NCBI GenBank assembly: GCA_913056165.1
Contig: CAJXMD010000019.1
Coordinates: 1 to 39,823 of the forward strand
DNA length: 39,823 nucleotides
Source of the DNA: an uncultured Halieaceae bacterium
Lineage (GTDB): Bacteria; Pseudomonadota; Gammaproteobacteria; Pseudomonadales; Halieaceae
Direction of reading: 5' to 3'
The notes beneath the pieces are model-generated. The model was not told where the DNA came from. It made no database searches and saw only the letters and a list, made by a program, of their open reading frames with translations. Positions 25,157 through 31,779 of the stretch are shown here, one piece after another. The position numbers were made by a program, and so were the translations under genes. Within the stretch, counting starts at the first letter, position 1. Every line of letters starts with the position of its first letter.

Positions 25157-25410
25157 AGGCGCAGGGTAGGGTAATAATCGATGAAGCTCCAGCAATTAAC
25201 CGGGCTAATTCTTTCGCAGCTCACGTTTTTTCACGACGCAAACCATCGATTATTTTTCGCCCATTTCGGCGACCCGCTGTTTGGGGTTGATAGGTTATCA
25301 AACGCTGTGGAAGCGGGAGCCGAGAACGTACTTCGGCAGGCTCTGATCCACCTTCTGGTTTCCCTCATTGAGGGCCGCTTGCCTTGTGGCCTTTCGGGGC
25401 CCGCCAAACT
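25157..25410. other. Intergenic region with an unsupported plus-strand ORF
   Basis: No gene is called here. A plus-strand frame from ATG 25181 is open to 25489 and its first 70 residues look protein-like (for example LFFAHFGDPLFGVDRLSNAV), but it has a poor ribosome site, no recognisable family, and its end runs antisense to the small membrane protein at 25411-25494. It may be a gene remnant or chance. Confidence 0.3.
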
Positions 25411-25494
25411 TCAGATCACGGCAATGAGCATGGGCAGGGCGATTGCAAATGCACCGAGAGCGACAACGAGAAGATCTTTAGTCGATTGATTCAT
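25411..25494 (-). CDS. 27-residue single-span membrane protein
   Basis: A very short gene. ATG at 25492-25494 is preceded by TTTGGAGAAAACTC, a strong ribosome site (GGAG, eight bases away). The product starts MNQSTKDLLVVALGAFAIAL and ends PMLIAVI: a polar, charged N-terminus of seven residues followed by about 20 hydrophobic residues, enough for one transmembrane helix. No family is recognised. Small single-span proteins of this shape often modulate a membrane complex or respond to stress, but nothing here names a partner. It would be transcribed from the AT-rich region to its right. It is not explained as a shadow of a recognised gene. Confidence 0.55.
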   Translation of the reverse strand: MNQSTKDLLVVALGAFAIALPMLIAVI

Positions 25495-25580
25495 GAGTTT
25501 TCTCCAAATAAGTCTCAAGAGGAATTAAATATCTGGGGATTCATACGGAAAAGCCAAGGGCTGGATGGCACTCGCGAGCG

Positions 25581-25640
25581 TAAATATTCCATATAATAAT
25601 GTAAAAAAATTAAAAATATAACCATAAATTATTTAAAAGG
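25581..25640. other. AT-rich block
   Basis: Sixty bases made up almost only of A and T, with runs such as TAAAAAAATTAAAAATATAA, in an otherwise GC-richer window. It lies between the small membrane protein (minus) and the exported AhpD-like gene (plus) and is likely promoter or UP-element DNA, or a bend or H-NS-like binding site. No iterons or DnaA boxes were seen, so an origin is not supported. Confidence 0.4.
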
Positions 25641-25728
25641 CTTGGATGGGCTTGCCCCTAGTTTAAAGCGTAATCGGTGAAAGGCCCCGAGTCGTCACTT
25701 CTTCCGGCCAAAATTTGCCGATAGCTAG

Positions 25729-25758
25729 GCGCCAAATAGTCTCGCCAAAGCGCCAAAT
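25729..25758 (+). promoter_or_regulatory. Direct-repeat operator-like element, copy B
   Basis: GCGCCAAAT occurs at 25729-25737 and at 25750-25758, identical over nine bases and exactly 21 bp apart, with an extra CGCCAAAG between them (25743-25750). The element is 150 bp upstream of the AhpD-like gene at 25908. A TTATAT at 25778-25783 would be a -10 box whose -35 position falls on the end of the second repeat, the classical place for an AraC-type class II activator. It is the best of the three copies (A at 10799, C at 27294). Confidence 0.6.
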
Positions 25759-25907
25759 CAAAGGAGGGGGTCTTGTCTTATATCTCGATTGGGCTAGCGT
25801 GGGGCCTGAAGTAATGGGCCGTCGTTCCCGCGGTAGTTGGTCTATCTGACTGGGCGGACAGCGGTGGTGTCTTTTAGTGCAGCACTCTATTTAAAGAGGA
25901 AATTCCT

Positions 25908-26309
25908 ATGTCGAAACTCCCATCGCTGATGATGTTGATTACTTTGTTTTTGGCCCCCCCGTTGATGGCTGAAGATGCCATGCGAGAGGTGAAAACTGCT
26001 AACCCGTTTATTCTGTTGCACCCTGAGTCCCAGCAGGCGGCGGCGAGCGACTACTATGCGGCCGTCGAGAAGAATGTATTTAACGGTGCCATTCCCCTCA
26101 AATATGCTCAGCTGGCCGCGCTGTCAGCATCGGTAGCGATGAAGTGCGTGTACTGTATTCCTGCCCACGCGACGTTTGCACGCGCTTCAGGGGCAACCGA
26201 GGAGGAGATTAAAACGGCTGTGGCGATAGCCGCCGATGTTGCGCTTAACAGTTCCATGCTTTACGGCAGTCAATTCGACATGGATACGTTTATGAAGATG
26301 TTTGAATGA
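25908..26309 (+). CDS. exported AhpD-like (carboxymuconolactone decarboxylase fold) protein
   Basis: A 133-residue protein with a signal peptide (LPSLMMLITLFLAPPLMA, cleavage near A21), followed by an AhpD/CMD core. The redox motif CxxCxxxH is C80, C83, H87 in MKCVYCIPAHATFARA, followed by GATEEEIKTAVAIAADVA, the standard next helix. AhpD-like proteins use this motif as a disulfide reductase or peroxidase partner; most are cytosolic, so an exported form is uncommon and suggests periplasmic thiol or peroxide chemistry. AAAGAGG precedes the ATG by eight bases. A strong terminator follows at 26347. The 25495-25907 gap holds the AT-rich block and operator-like copy B. Confidence 0.85.
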   Translation: MSKLPSLMMLITLFLAPPLMAEDAMREVKTANPFILLHPESQQAAASDYYAAVEKNVFNGAIPLKYAQLAALSASVAMKCVYCIPAHATFARASGATEEEIKTAVAIAADVALNSSMLYGSQFDMDTFMKMFE

Positions 26310-26346
26310 TTAGCTCATGAAGTCGTAGGTTCACTTATGGGCATAA

Positions 26347-26372
26347 AAAAATCCGCCTTTCGGCGGATTTTT
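26347..26372. terminator. Bidirectional Rho-independent terminator
   Basis: An A-run, then ATCCGCC-TTTC-GGCGGAT and TTTTT: a 7-bp GC-rich stem with a tetraloop, extended by A-T pairs and with T-runs on both strands. It separates the converging AhpD-like gene (stop 26309) and the exported unknown protein (stop 26436). Confidence 0.88.
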
Positions 26373-26435
26373 CATTTCAATGTGGTGAAGGCGCAAGGCG
26401 CTCCCGGTGCAAAGCACTCTTATACCGGGTTTGTT

Positions 26436-27191
26436 TTACTCGGCCGCCTTACCACCCACTGGTTGCGCGTGCCAGATACGCCATCCGTCACACTCGGCGA
26501 TACTGTCATCACCGGCGATGTGGTAGGACTCGTCACCCCAATCATTAGCGCCAAAAATTTGTAGGCCCTCGCCTCGTTCCGCCAGAGATTGGGTAATCCA
26601 AACGTTATAAAAATCTATGTCGCTCTTGATGGCGGAGCCTGTGCCGGGCCACCACAGGTAATTACCTCCAGGCACACCTTTTTCCTCCATCCACTCGGCA
26701 ATTTCCATGTTGGTACGGCGAACTTGGCCCCAGCTCACACCGGGCTTCATGGTGCAGGAACGAACCTGAACGTAACCCGCCTCACCAAGTTGCGGATAGG
26801 GGCGCAGTTCCATGCTGCCCATGTAGTTATGACTCATGCAGGGGGACACTTTGTCAAATTTAGCCTGAAGCTTGTCTCCCTTGGCCAACCACTCATCGTT
26901 TACCGTTCCCATCTGTGATGGCGAATCACTGACACCAAGCCAGATCCAGTCCATTGGGAAGTCGCTCTTGGTAAAAAATAGCGGAGTCATCATGTAGGCT
27001 CGATAGGGCTCTGAAAAGTTGCTGTCGGCCCACTTGTCCCACTCTGCAGCCACATTCAGTACATCTTGTCGCCCCTTGCCGTCTGCGTAGTTACACGCAA
27101 ACATTTCCATACTCTTGACATGATGATCAGCAAAAGCCCCCTGCGTTATAAACGCTAATGCTGCGCTGCAGCCCAAAACAAACTTTCTCAT
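26436..27191 (-). CDS. exported protein of unknown function
   Basis: A 251-residue protein with a signal peptide (MRKFVLGCSAALAFITQGAF, cleavage after ADA-like FADHH). I do not recognise the family. The mature part is rich in Trp and aromatic residues (NYLWWPGTG, MDWIWLG, YNVWITQ) and appears to contain two related alpha/beta halves: FACNYADGKGRQDVLNVAAEW near the start and CTMKPGVSWGQVRRTNMEIA later. This hints at a tandem ferredoxin-like (dimeric barrel) fold. Several Cys (FACNY, SPCMSH, RSCTM, AECDG) could form two disulfides. The ribosome site is AAGGAG-like before ATG 27191. Upstream at 27294-27321 is operator-like copy C. Confidence 0.75.
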   Translation of the reverse strand: MRKFVLGCSAALAFITQGAFADHHVKSMEMFACNYADGKGRQDVLNVAAEWDKWADSNFSEPYRAYMMTPLFFTKSDFPMDWIWLGVSDSPSQMGTVNDEWLAKGDKLQAKFDKVSPCMSHNYMGSMELRPYPQLGEAGYVQVRSCTMKPGVSWGQVRRTNMEIAEWMEEKGVPGGNYLWWPGTGSAIKSDIDFYNVWITQSLAERGEGLQIFGANDWGDESYHIAGDDSIAECDGWRIWHAQPVGGKAAE

Positions 27192-27293
27192 TATAAAATC
27201 TCCTTGATTGGATTAGCCTCAACCAGATACTGGCCGCGGGTCAGCTACAAGCTTCTCGCAAATGATGGAGAAGTGGCTCTTGAAATCCGGTTA

Positions 27294-27321
27294 GTGGCGT
27301 TTTGGCATTGATTTTTGTCGC
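27294..27321 (-). promoter_or_regulatory. Direct-repeat operator-like element, copy C (degenerate)
   Basis: On the plus strand GTGGCG at 27294-27299 and TTGTCGC at 27315-27321 are 21 bp apart, and a middle TTTGGC sits seven bases after the first half-site start, as in copy B. Read toward the minus-strand gene it lies 103 bp before the ATG at 27191. Each half-site has one mismatch to TTGGCG, so alone it would not be called; the spacing, orientation and type of gene match copies A and B. Confidence 0.4.
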
Positions 27322-27416
27322 GTGAGCGCTACTGAAGGGTCGATACTGCAGGGGCGAGAAGCAGTAGGTGCGCCGTTGAGGGCGCGACGCTCAAGCCCTG
27401 TATCGCCTTGGTAGTG

Positions 27417-27782
27417 TTACATCAACGCCATGGCCATCATGGCAAGAACAACAAGGGCGGCAATCCACACAAGGGAGCGAATGTAGGCGACACCGGCGAC
27501 ATAAAGAATGAGATAAACCACCCGGAGCCCAAGCCAGTACATCGCAAGCTCCGCCACATCAACCTGCTGAATCGACGCGAGTATGGCCAGCGTCAGAAAG
27601 ACAGGAGCTGTTTCCATAAAGTTTGCCGCTGCGCGCTTCGCGCGCTGGGTAAGGACGGAAAACTCGACTGGATCATCCCGATTACCCAGCAGCCAGGTAG
27701 CGTTGCTCAGATTAAGTATCATTGGCAGGAGCCATATATGAACCATCAGCAGTGCGAGAGCCGCCAGAATTTCGTGTGTCAT
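27417..27782 (-). CDS. MAPEG family membrane protein
   Basis: A 121-residue protein with four hydrophobic segments. WLLGNRDDPVEFSVLTQRAK between the first and second segments and RAAANFMETAPVFLTLAIL in the second are the MAPEG signature (R-A-x2-N-x2-E). MAPEG proteins include microsomal glutathione transferases and eicosanoid enzymes; bacterial members of this size are mostly uncharacterised, and many are called YecN-like. AAAGGATC precedes the ATG. The 27192-27416 gap to the right of the exported-protein gene contains operator-like copy C only. To its right, 27783-28008 is a divergent intergenic region in which no clear promoter was seen. Confidence 0.85.
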   Translation of the reverse strand: MTHEILAALALLMVHIWLLPMILNLSNATWLLGNRDDPVEFSVLTQRAKRAAANFMETAPVFLTLAILASIQQVDVAELAMYWLGLRVVYLILYVAGVAYIRSLVWIAALVVLAMMAMALM

Positions 27783-28008
27783 AGCTTTGATCCTTTTGTT
27801 GTCATTATGGTCATGTCTGCTGTCTGCCGACGTCAGTTGTGACTGTAGCCACTATGACGCCAACAGCGTAATCGTGGCAGAAAGGTGGGAGGCGGTCTAT
27901 GATCCGATCAGCCCTTGTTACTTGAGGGACGGTAACAGTAGGGATGCAAGGCTATCTGCTAATGGTAGACATTACAGTGCGGCAAGTGACTGACAACGAG
28001 GTAAGTTG

Positions 28009-28833
28009 GTGGGCTATTTTTCGAATAAGTGCGCGATAATTTCCGGGGCGGGGGACGGCATCGGCCGGGAGCTAGCAGTGCAGCTGAATGCACAGGGGTG
28101 TGATTTATTTCTCTGCGATATTAATGAAGCGCGACTCTCTGAAACCGCATCGCTTTTGTCATCGGATCGCGGGGCGATTGACTGCAAGGTAGTCGACTGC
28201 GGTGTGCGGGCAGAAATAATTCACTGGGCCGAATCCATCAGTCAGCATCGCTCCCACGTGGACGCGGTGTTCAATAATGCAGGAGTGGCGTACGGCGCGC
28301 TTTTCGAAGAGTCCACCGATGAGAATTACGAGTGGTTGATGAACATCAATTTTTGGGGCGTTGTGTGGTCATCTCGTGCCTTTTTGCCCTTACTTAAAGC
28401 TGCACCGGTAGGGCATCTTGTCAATGTTTCTTCAATTTTCGGCATGGTTGGAATTAGCACCCAGTCGGCCTACAACGCCTCGAAATTTGCAGTCCGCGGC
28501 TTTACCGAAGCGCTGCAGGCGGAGTATCGCGGGAGTCCGCTGAAGATAAGCTGTGTGCACCCCGGCGGTATTGCGACCAATATTGCGCGACGGGCAAGAA
28601 CTGACGGGGCAACGGTCGCGGGGAGCAGTGAGGAGCGTGACGCACAATTTCGCCGACTCGCGAAAACAACGCCGGCCACGGCAGCCAGCGTTATCCTTAA
28701 GGGCACTGCAAAGGGTAAGCCCCGAATTCTGATCGGCCTCGACGCCTGGATCGCCTATCTCCTGACATTCCTGATGCCGACCCGGTACCACGCCATCACT
28801 GGAAGACTGCCCGCAGAGAGTGAGCGCGAGTAA
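28009..28833 (+). CDS. short-chain dehydrogenase/reductase (SDR)
   Basis: A 274-residue classical SDR. The cofactor motif is SGAGDGIGRE at about 12-21, then DAVFNNAGVAYG near 85-96. The catalytic set is S141/S142 (LVNVSSIFG), Y155 and K159 (SAYNASKFA). D37 after the second beta strand (FLCDIN) favours NAD over NADP. After VHPGGIATNI the C-terminus ends in a hydrophobic stretch (IAYLLTFLM), as in SDRs that act on lipids. The substrate is unknown. GTG 28009 lies seven bases after GAGG; a TTG at 28006 is adjacent. The transporter gene follows after 32 bases. Confidence 0.9.
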   Translation: MGYFSNKCAIISGAGDGIGRELAVQLNAQGCDLFLCDINEARLSETASLLSSDRGAIDCKVVDCGVRAEIIHWAESISQHRSHVDAVFNNAGVAYGALFEESTDENYEWLMNINFWGVVWSSRAFLPLLKAAPVGHLVNVSSIFGMVGISTQSAYNASKFAVRGFTEALQAEYRGSPLKISCVHPGGIATNIARRARTDGATVAGSSEERDAQFRRLAKTTPATAASVILKGTAKGKPRILIGLDAWIAYLLTFLMPTRYHAITGRLPAESERE

Positions 28834-28865
28834 GACGTTGGTTCTGTGATAAGCAGGGAATCATA

Positions 28866-29744
28866 ATGAGGTATTACGGCTATCTGCTCTGCTCGGTCGT
28901 GCTCATGGCATCGGCCTTTATCGCGGCGAAGCTGCTGCTCAACACAGGTGCCCCTCCCACAGCGCTTGCGGCCGTCAGATTCGCTGTCGCTGGACTGCTC
29001 GCAGGGGCTTTTTTGGGTGCCTATAAATCGCTGGATTATCCGGGAAGCCTACGAGACCTTCTCGGCCTTTTGCTCGTTGGTTTGCTGCAGACGGCAGTGC
29101 TATTTGGCACCGGATTTCTCGCGATGCTGCATCTGAATCCTGCAACGGTGGCGCTGTTCACGCTGACGATGCCTATTTGGGTGGTGTTGTTCGAGAGTCT
29201 TATCGACAGGAAATGGCCCGCAACGCCAACGCTCATGGGCGCTTTCATGGGTGTCTTTGGTGTAGCCCTCATCGTACAGGCGGGGATTGCGATGGGAACA
29301 GCAGATTTAATCTGGTACCTACTGCCTCTAGTCGGTGCCGTCAGCTGGGCGTGGGCGACTATCTTCACTAAGCGTGCCGGCCTCGCTTTTTCAGGTTGGA
29401 GCATGAATGCCTGGCAGATGCTTTTTGGCGGATCCATGCTCGGGTTTCTTTGCTGGTGGTTTGATCTACCGTTGCTGGAATTGCAGACCACTCAAGACTG
29501 GCTAACCTTTTCATGGTTGGTAATACCGGGTTCGATTCTCTCCTTTGGTCTCTGGTTCGCGGCATTGCAAATTGGAGGGGCTACCGTGACCAGTGGTTAT
29601 CTATTTCTTGTGCCCTTTTTCACTGCCTTGCTGTCCATGCTAATGCTCGACACGCATTTTTCGGGCTATCAGATCGTGGGTGGCATCGCGGTTGGATTGG
29701 GCATCTGGTTGATGTCAAAGAATCGATCCATTCCTGATGAGTAG
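28866..29744 (+). CDS. DMT superfamily (EamA) transporter
   Basis: A 292-residue inner-membrane protein with ten hydrophobic segments in two EamA repeats. Each repeat has the usual pattern: the first starts YYGYLLCSVVLMASAFIAAK and PTALAAVRFAVAGLLAG, the second has LVGAVSWAWATIFTKRAG and ends FLVPFFTALLSMLMLD before a final helix. Members export amino acids, metabolites or drugs, or import nucleotide sugars; the substrate cannot be told from the sequence. It is 32 bases downstream of the SDR gene and probably co-transcribed. No good terminator was found in 29745-29862. Confidence 0.9.
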   Translation: MRYYGYLLCSVVLMASAFIAAKLLLNTGAPPTALAAVRFAVAGLLAGAFLGAYKSLDYPGSLRDLLGLLLVGLLQTAVLFGTGFLAMLHLNPATVALFTLTMPIWVVLFESLIDRKWPATPTLMGAFMGVFGVALIVQAGIAMGTADLIWYLLPLVGAVSWAWATIFTKRAGLAFSGWSMNAWQMLFGGSMLGFLCWWFDLPLLELQTTQDWLTFSWLVIPGSILSFGLWFAALQIGGATVTSGYLFLVPFFTALLSMLMLDTHFSGYQIVGGIAVGLGIWLMSKNRSIPDE

Positions 29745-29862
29745 GTCCCGAGACGGCAAATCTACAGGTTCCGCGAACGGAAGACCTTAACCCTGCTCGG
29801 GATTCCGGCTACCATTGCGCTCTGAAATATTGTCAGACGACACATCCGTAAGGAATTAAGTC

Positions 29863-30585
29863 ATGGGTCGAGCCTATCAAAACCGAAAGCTGTCGATGGC
29901 CAAAACCGCAGCGATGAAGACCTCGGTTTACTCGCGGTATAGTCGGGAGATTTACGTCAGTGCCAAATCAGGAGGCACCGACCCGGCGGCAAATCTATCA
30001 CTGAGGTCCCTGATAGAGAGAGCAAAAAAAGACCAGGTGCCATCCCACGTTATTGAAAAAGCGATTGATAAAGCGGGATCCGGGGTGGGAGAGGATTATC
30101 AGACCCTGCGCTACGAGGGCTTTGGTCCCGGCGGTGTTATGGTCTTGGTGGAGTGTCTCACGGATAACGCTAATCGCACTATCGGGGACGTGCGGCCCGC
30201 CTTTACCAAGGGCAAAGGGAAGATCGGCACCCCGGGTACAGTGGCGCATATGTTTGATCACGCTGCCGTCTTTGTTTTTCAGGGCGATGAGGATGAGGTG
30301 CTAGAGACCTTGCTCATGGCAGATGTGGATGTATCGGATGTGGAGACCGAGGAGGGCATGCTGACGGTTATGGCGCCCAATACCGAGTACGCCAAGGCGC
30401 GAAATGCGCTCACTGATGCGTATCCCGATATTGATTTCGAGGTGGATGAAATCCAATTTGTCCCCAAAGGCGAGACGCCAATTGCCGGCGAGGAGCTGGC
30501 ACAGTTTGAGAAGCTCCTCGACCTTCTGAACGCCTGTGAAGACGTTCAAAATGTCTATCACGATGCCAAGTTTGAGGCGTCCTAG
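29863..30585 (+). CDS. YebC/PmpR family protein, YeeN type
   Basis: A 240-residue protein of the YebC family. The first residues, [20 protein letters not shown], are those of the YeeN branch rather than the YebC branch (which usually starts MAGHSKW). [20 protein letters not shown] and [20 protein letters not shown] follow, then a C-terminal half with [14 protein letters not shown]. YebC proteins were named as transcription regulators, and some members have more recently been linked to translation of proline-rich stretches; the role of YeeN types is less clear. AAGGAATTAAGTC precedes the ATG. It is probably a single-gene unit, converging with the MetE-like gene. Confidence 0.92.
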   Translation: MGRAYQNRKLSMAKTAAMKTSVYSRYSREIYVSAKSGGTDPAANLSLRSLIERAKKDQVPSHVIEKAIDKAGSGVGEDYQTLRYEGFGPGGVMVLVECLTDNANRTIGDVRPAFTKGKGKIGTPGTVAHMFDHAAVFVFQGDEDEVLETLLMADVDVSDVETEEGMLTVMAPNTEYAKARNALTDAYPDIDFEVDEIQFVPKGETPIAGEELAQFEKLLDLLNACEDVQNVYHDAKFEAS

Positions 30586-30612
30586 CGCCTGACCCCAGTC
30601 GAGTCTTGTTGG

Positions 30613-31755
30613 CTACGCAAAAAGCTTCTTGGAAGCTATCTCACAGCCTTGGGCGAGAGATGCCAATTTGGCGAAGGCCACATCCGGATCAATACTGGTG
30701 CTGCCAACGTGCACCGAGAAACCGCAGTCCACTCCCGCCATCAACCGCTCCGGATCAATGACCTGCGCCCACTGTGTCAATCGTTGAGCAACCAGATCCG
30801 GGTGTTCAATGTAGTTTGACTGAGGTTCGATCAGGCCTGGACACAGTTTCTTGTGGGAAGGCACCCCCAACTCCTTGAGCACGGCCCATTCATGGGCATG
30901 CCGGGAATTGGCGCCTTCGACCAATACTGTTTGCGGCTTGGCGGTCCAGACGATATCGATGATGTCCTTGATGGGAACATCATGATGATGAGGTCCCGGG
31001 TAATTACCCCAGCAGAGGTGCATTCGGAGCTGCTCTTCCGGGATGTTTCTAACCGCGTGATTCAATGCCTCGATATTGACGCTGATTGTTTTCTGGAACT
31101 CGGCCAGATCTTGGGTGGCGTAGGCTGAGTGGCGTCCCATGGCCAAATCGGGGCAATCAAGCTGAACAACGGCGCCTGCATTGGCAATCGCCTCGTATTC
31201 GTGACGCATGGCCTCGGCAATCGCAAAAACATACTCCTCATGACTGTCGTAGAAGTCATTGCCGAAAAAGAGTGAAATTACGCCGGGGGAGGCGGCACTT
31301 GAAAATATCTGCTCATGGCCTCTGGCTTTAGCAGCGGCGACCAGTGCTGTCATATCGTCGATGGCAGCCTGTCCGTTAACGACCGTAATCGCTTCCGTAC
31401 AGCTCGGGGCTTTTCGTTTTCGTCGGCCGGGATTGCCCGCGACCATTTCGGCACTGCGCGGGAAGTCCTGCAGGTCATCAAAAAAGTAGTTTTGAACCGA
31501 TTCGCCGCAAAACCCCGACAGGCGATCCTGCACGTAGGTCGCGTAGGATGGTTTGGACATCTCACCATCATTAATGACGGTGACACCGGCATCGATCTGC
31601 TTCTGCACAATTTCATCGATAGCCTTGGCGATGGCATCGTCGAGGGCTGATGAATCGACTGGGATTTCATCCGCCACTGCAAACATCAGTTTGACCAGAT
31701 TGTCTGGTCTTGGAAGGCTGCCAGTATGTGTGCAGGGAATCATACGCTGTGCCAT
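30613..31755 (-). CDS. cobalamin-independent methionine synthase II-type protein (MetE C-terminal domain-like)
   Basis: A 380-residue single-barrel protein matching the C-terminal half of MetE. It opens with CTHTGSLPRP (8-17). Zinc ligands are visible as H246 and C248 (MHLCWGN), E280 (VLVEGANSR) and C344 (GVDCGFSV). The N-terminal folate-binding half of MetE is absent, as in the many short paralogues that use corrinoid, epoxyalkane-coenzyme M or other thiol chemistry, so methionine synthesis should not be assumed. An arginine/lysine-rich insert (NPGRRKRKAPSC) lies near 108-119. ACGGAG precedes the ATG at suitable spacing. It is 24 bases downstream of the giant amidohydrolase gene on the same strand. 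Confidence 0.87.
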   Translation of the reverse strand: MAQRMIPCTHTGSLPRPDNLVKLMFAVADEIPVDSSALDDAIAKAIDEIVQKQIDAGVTVINDGEMSKPSYATYVQDRLSGFCGESVQNYFFDDLQDFPRSAEMVAGNPGRRKRKAPSCTEAITVVNGQAAIDDMTALVAAAKARGHEQIFSSAASPGVISLFFGNDFYDSHEEYVFAIAEAMRHEYEAIANAGAVVQLDCPDLAMGRHSAYATQDLAEFQKTISVNIEALNHAVRNIPEEQLRMHLCWGNYPGPHHHDVPIKDIIDIVWTAKPQTVLVEGANSRHAHEWAVLKELGVPSHKKLCPGLIEPQSNYIEHPDLVAQRLTQWAQVIDPERLMAGVDCGFSVHVGSTSIDPDVAFAKLASLAQGCEIASKKLFA

Positions 31756-31779
31756 CTGCGGTCTCCGTAGTCTTTTAAT

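Noticed and set aside
25131-25200. SAM or other riboswitch upstream of the homocysteine methyltransferase
   Set aside because: No conserved riboswitch core seen; only the 14-bp palindrome is present.
25181-25489. Plus-strand ORF of 102 codons
   Set aside because: Weak ribosome site, no recognised family, and its 3' third runs antisense to a better-supported small gene. Kept only as an intergenic note.
25581-25640. AT-rich block as a replication origin
   Set aside because: No DnaA boxes, iterons or dnaA/rep genes nearby; promoter-type DNA is simpler.
29746-29802. TCCCGAG / CTCGGGA inverted repeat after the DMT transporter
   Set aside because: Only 7 bp with a 43-base loop and no T-run; too weak for a terminator.
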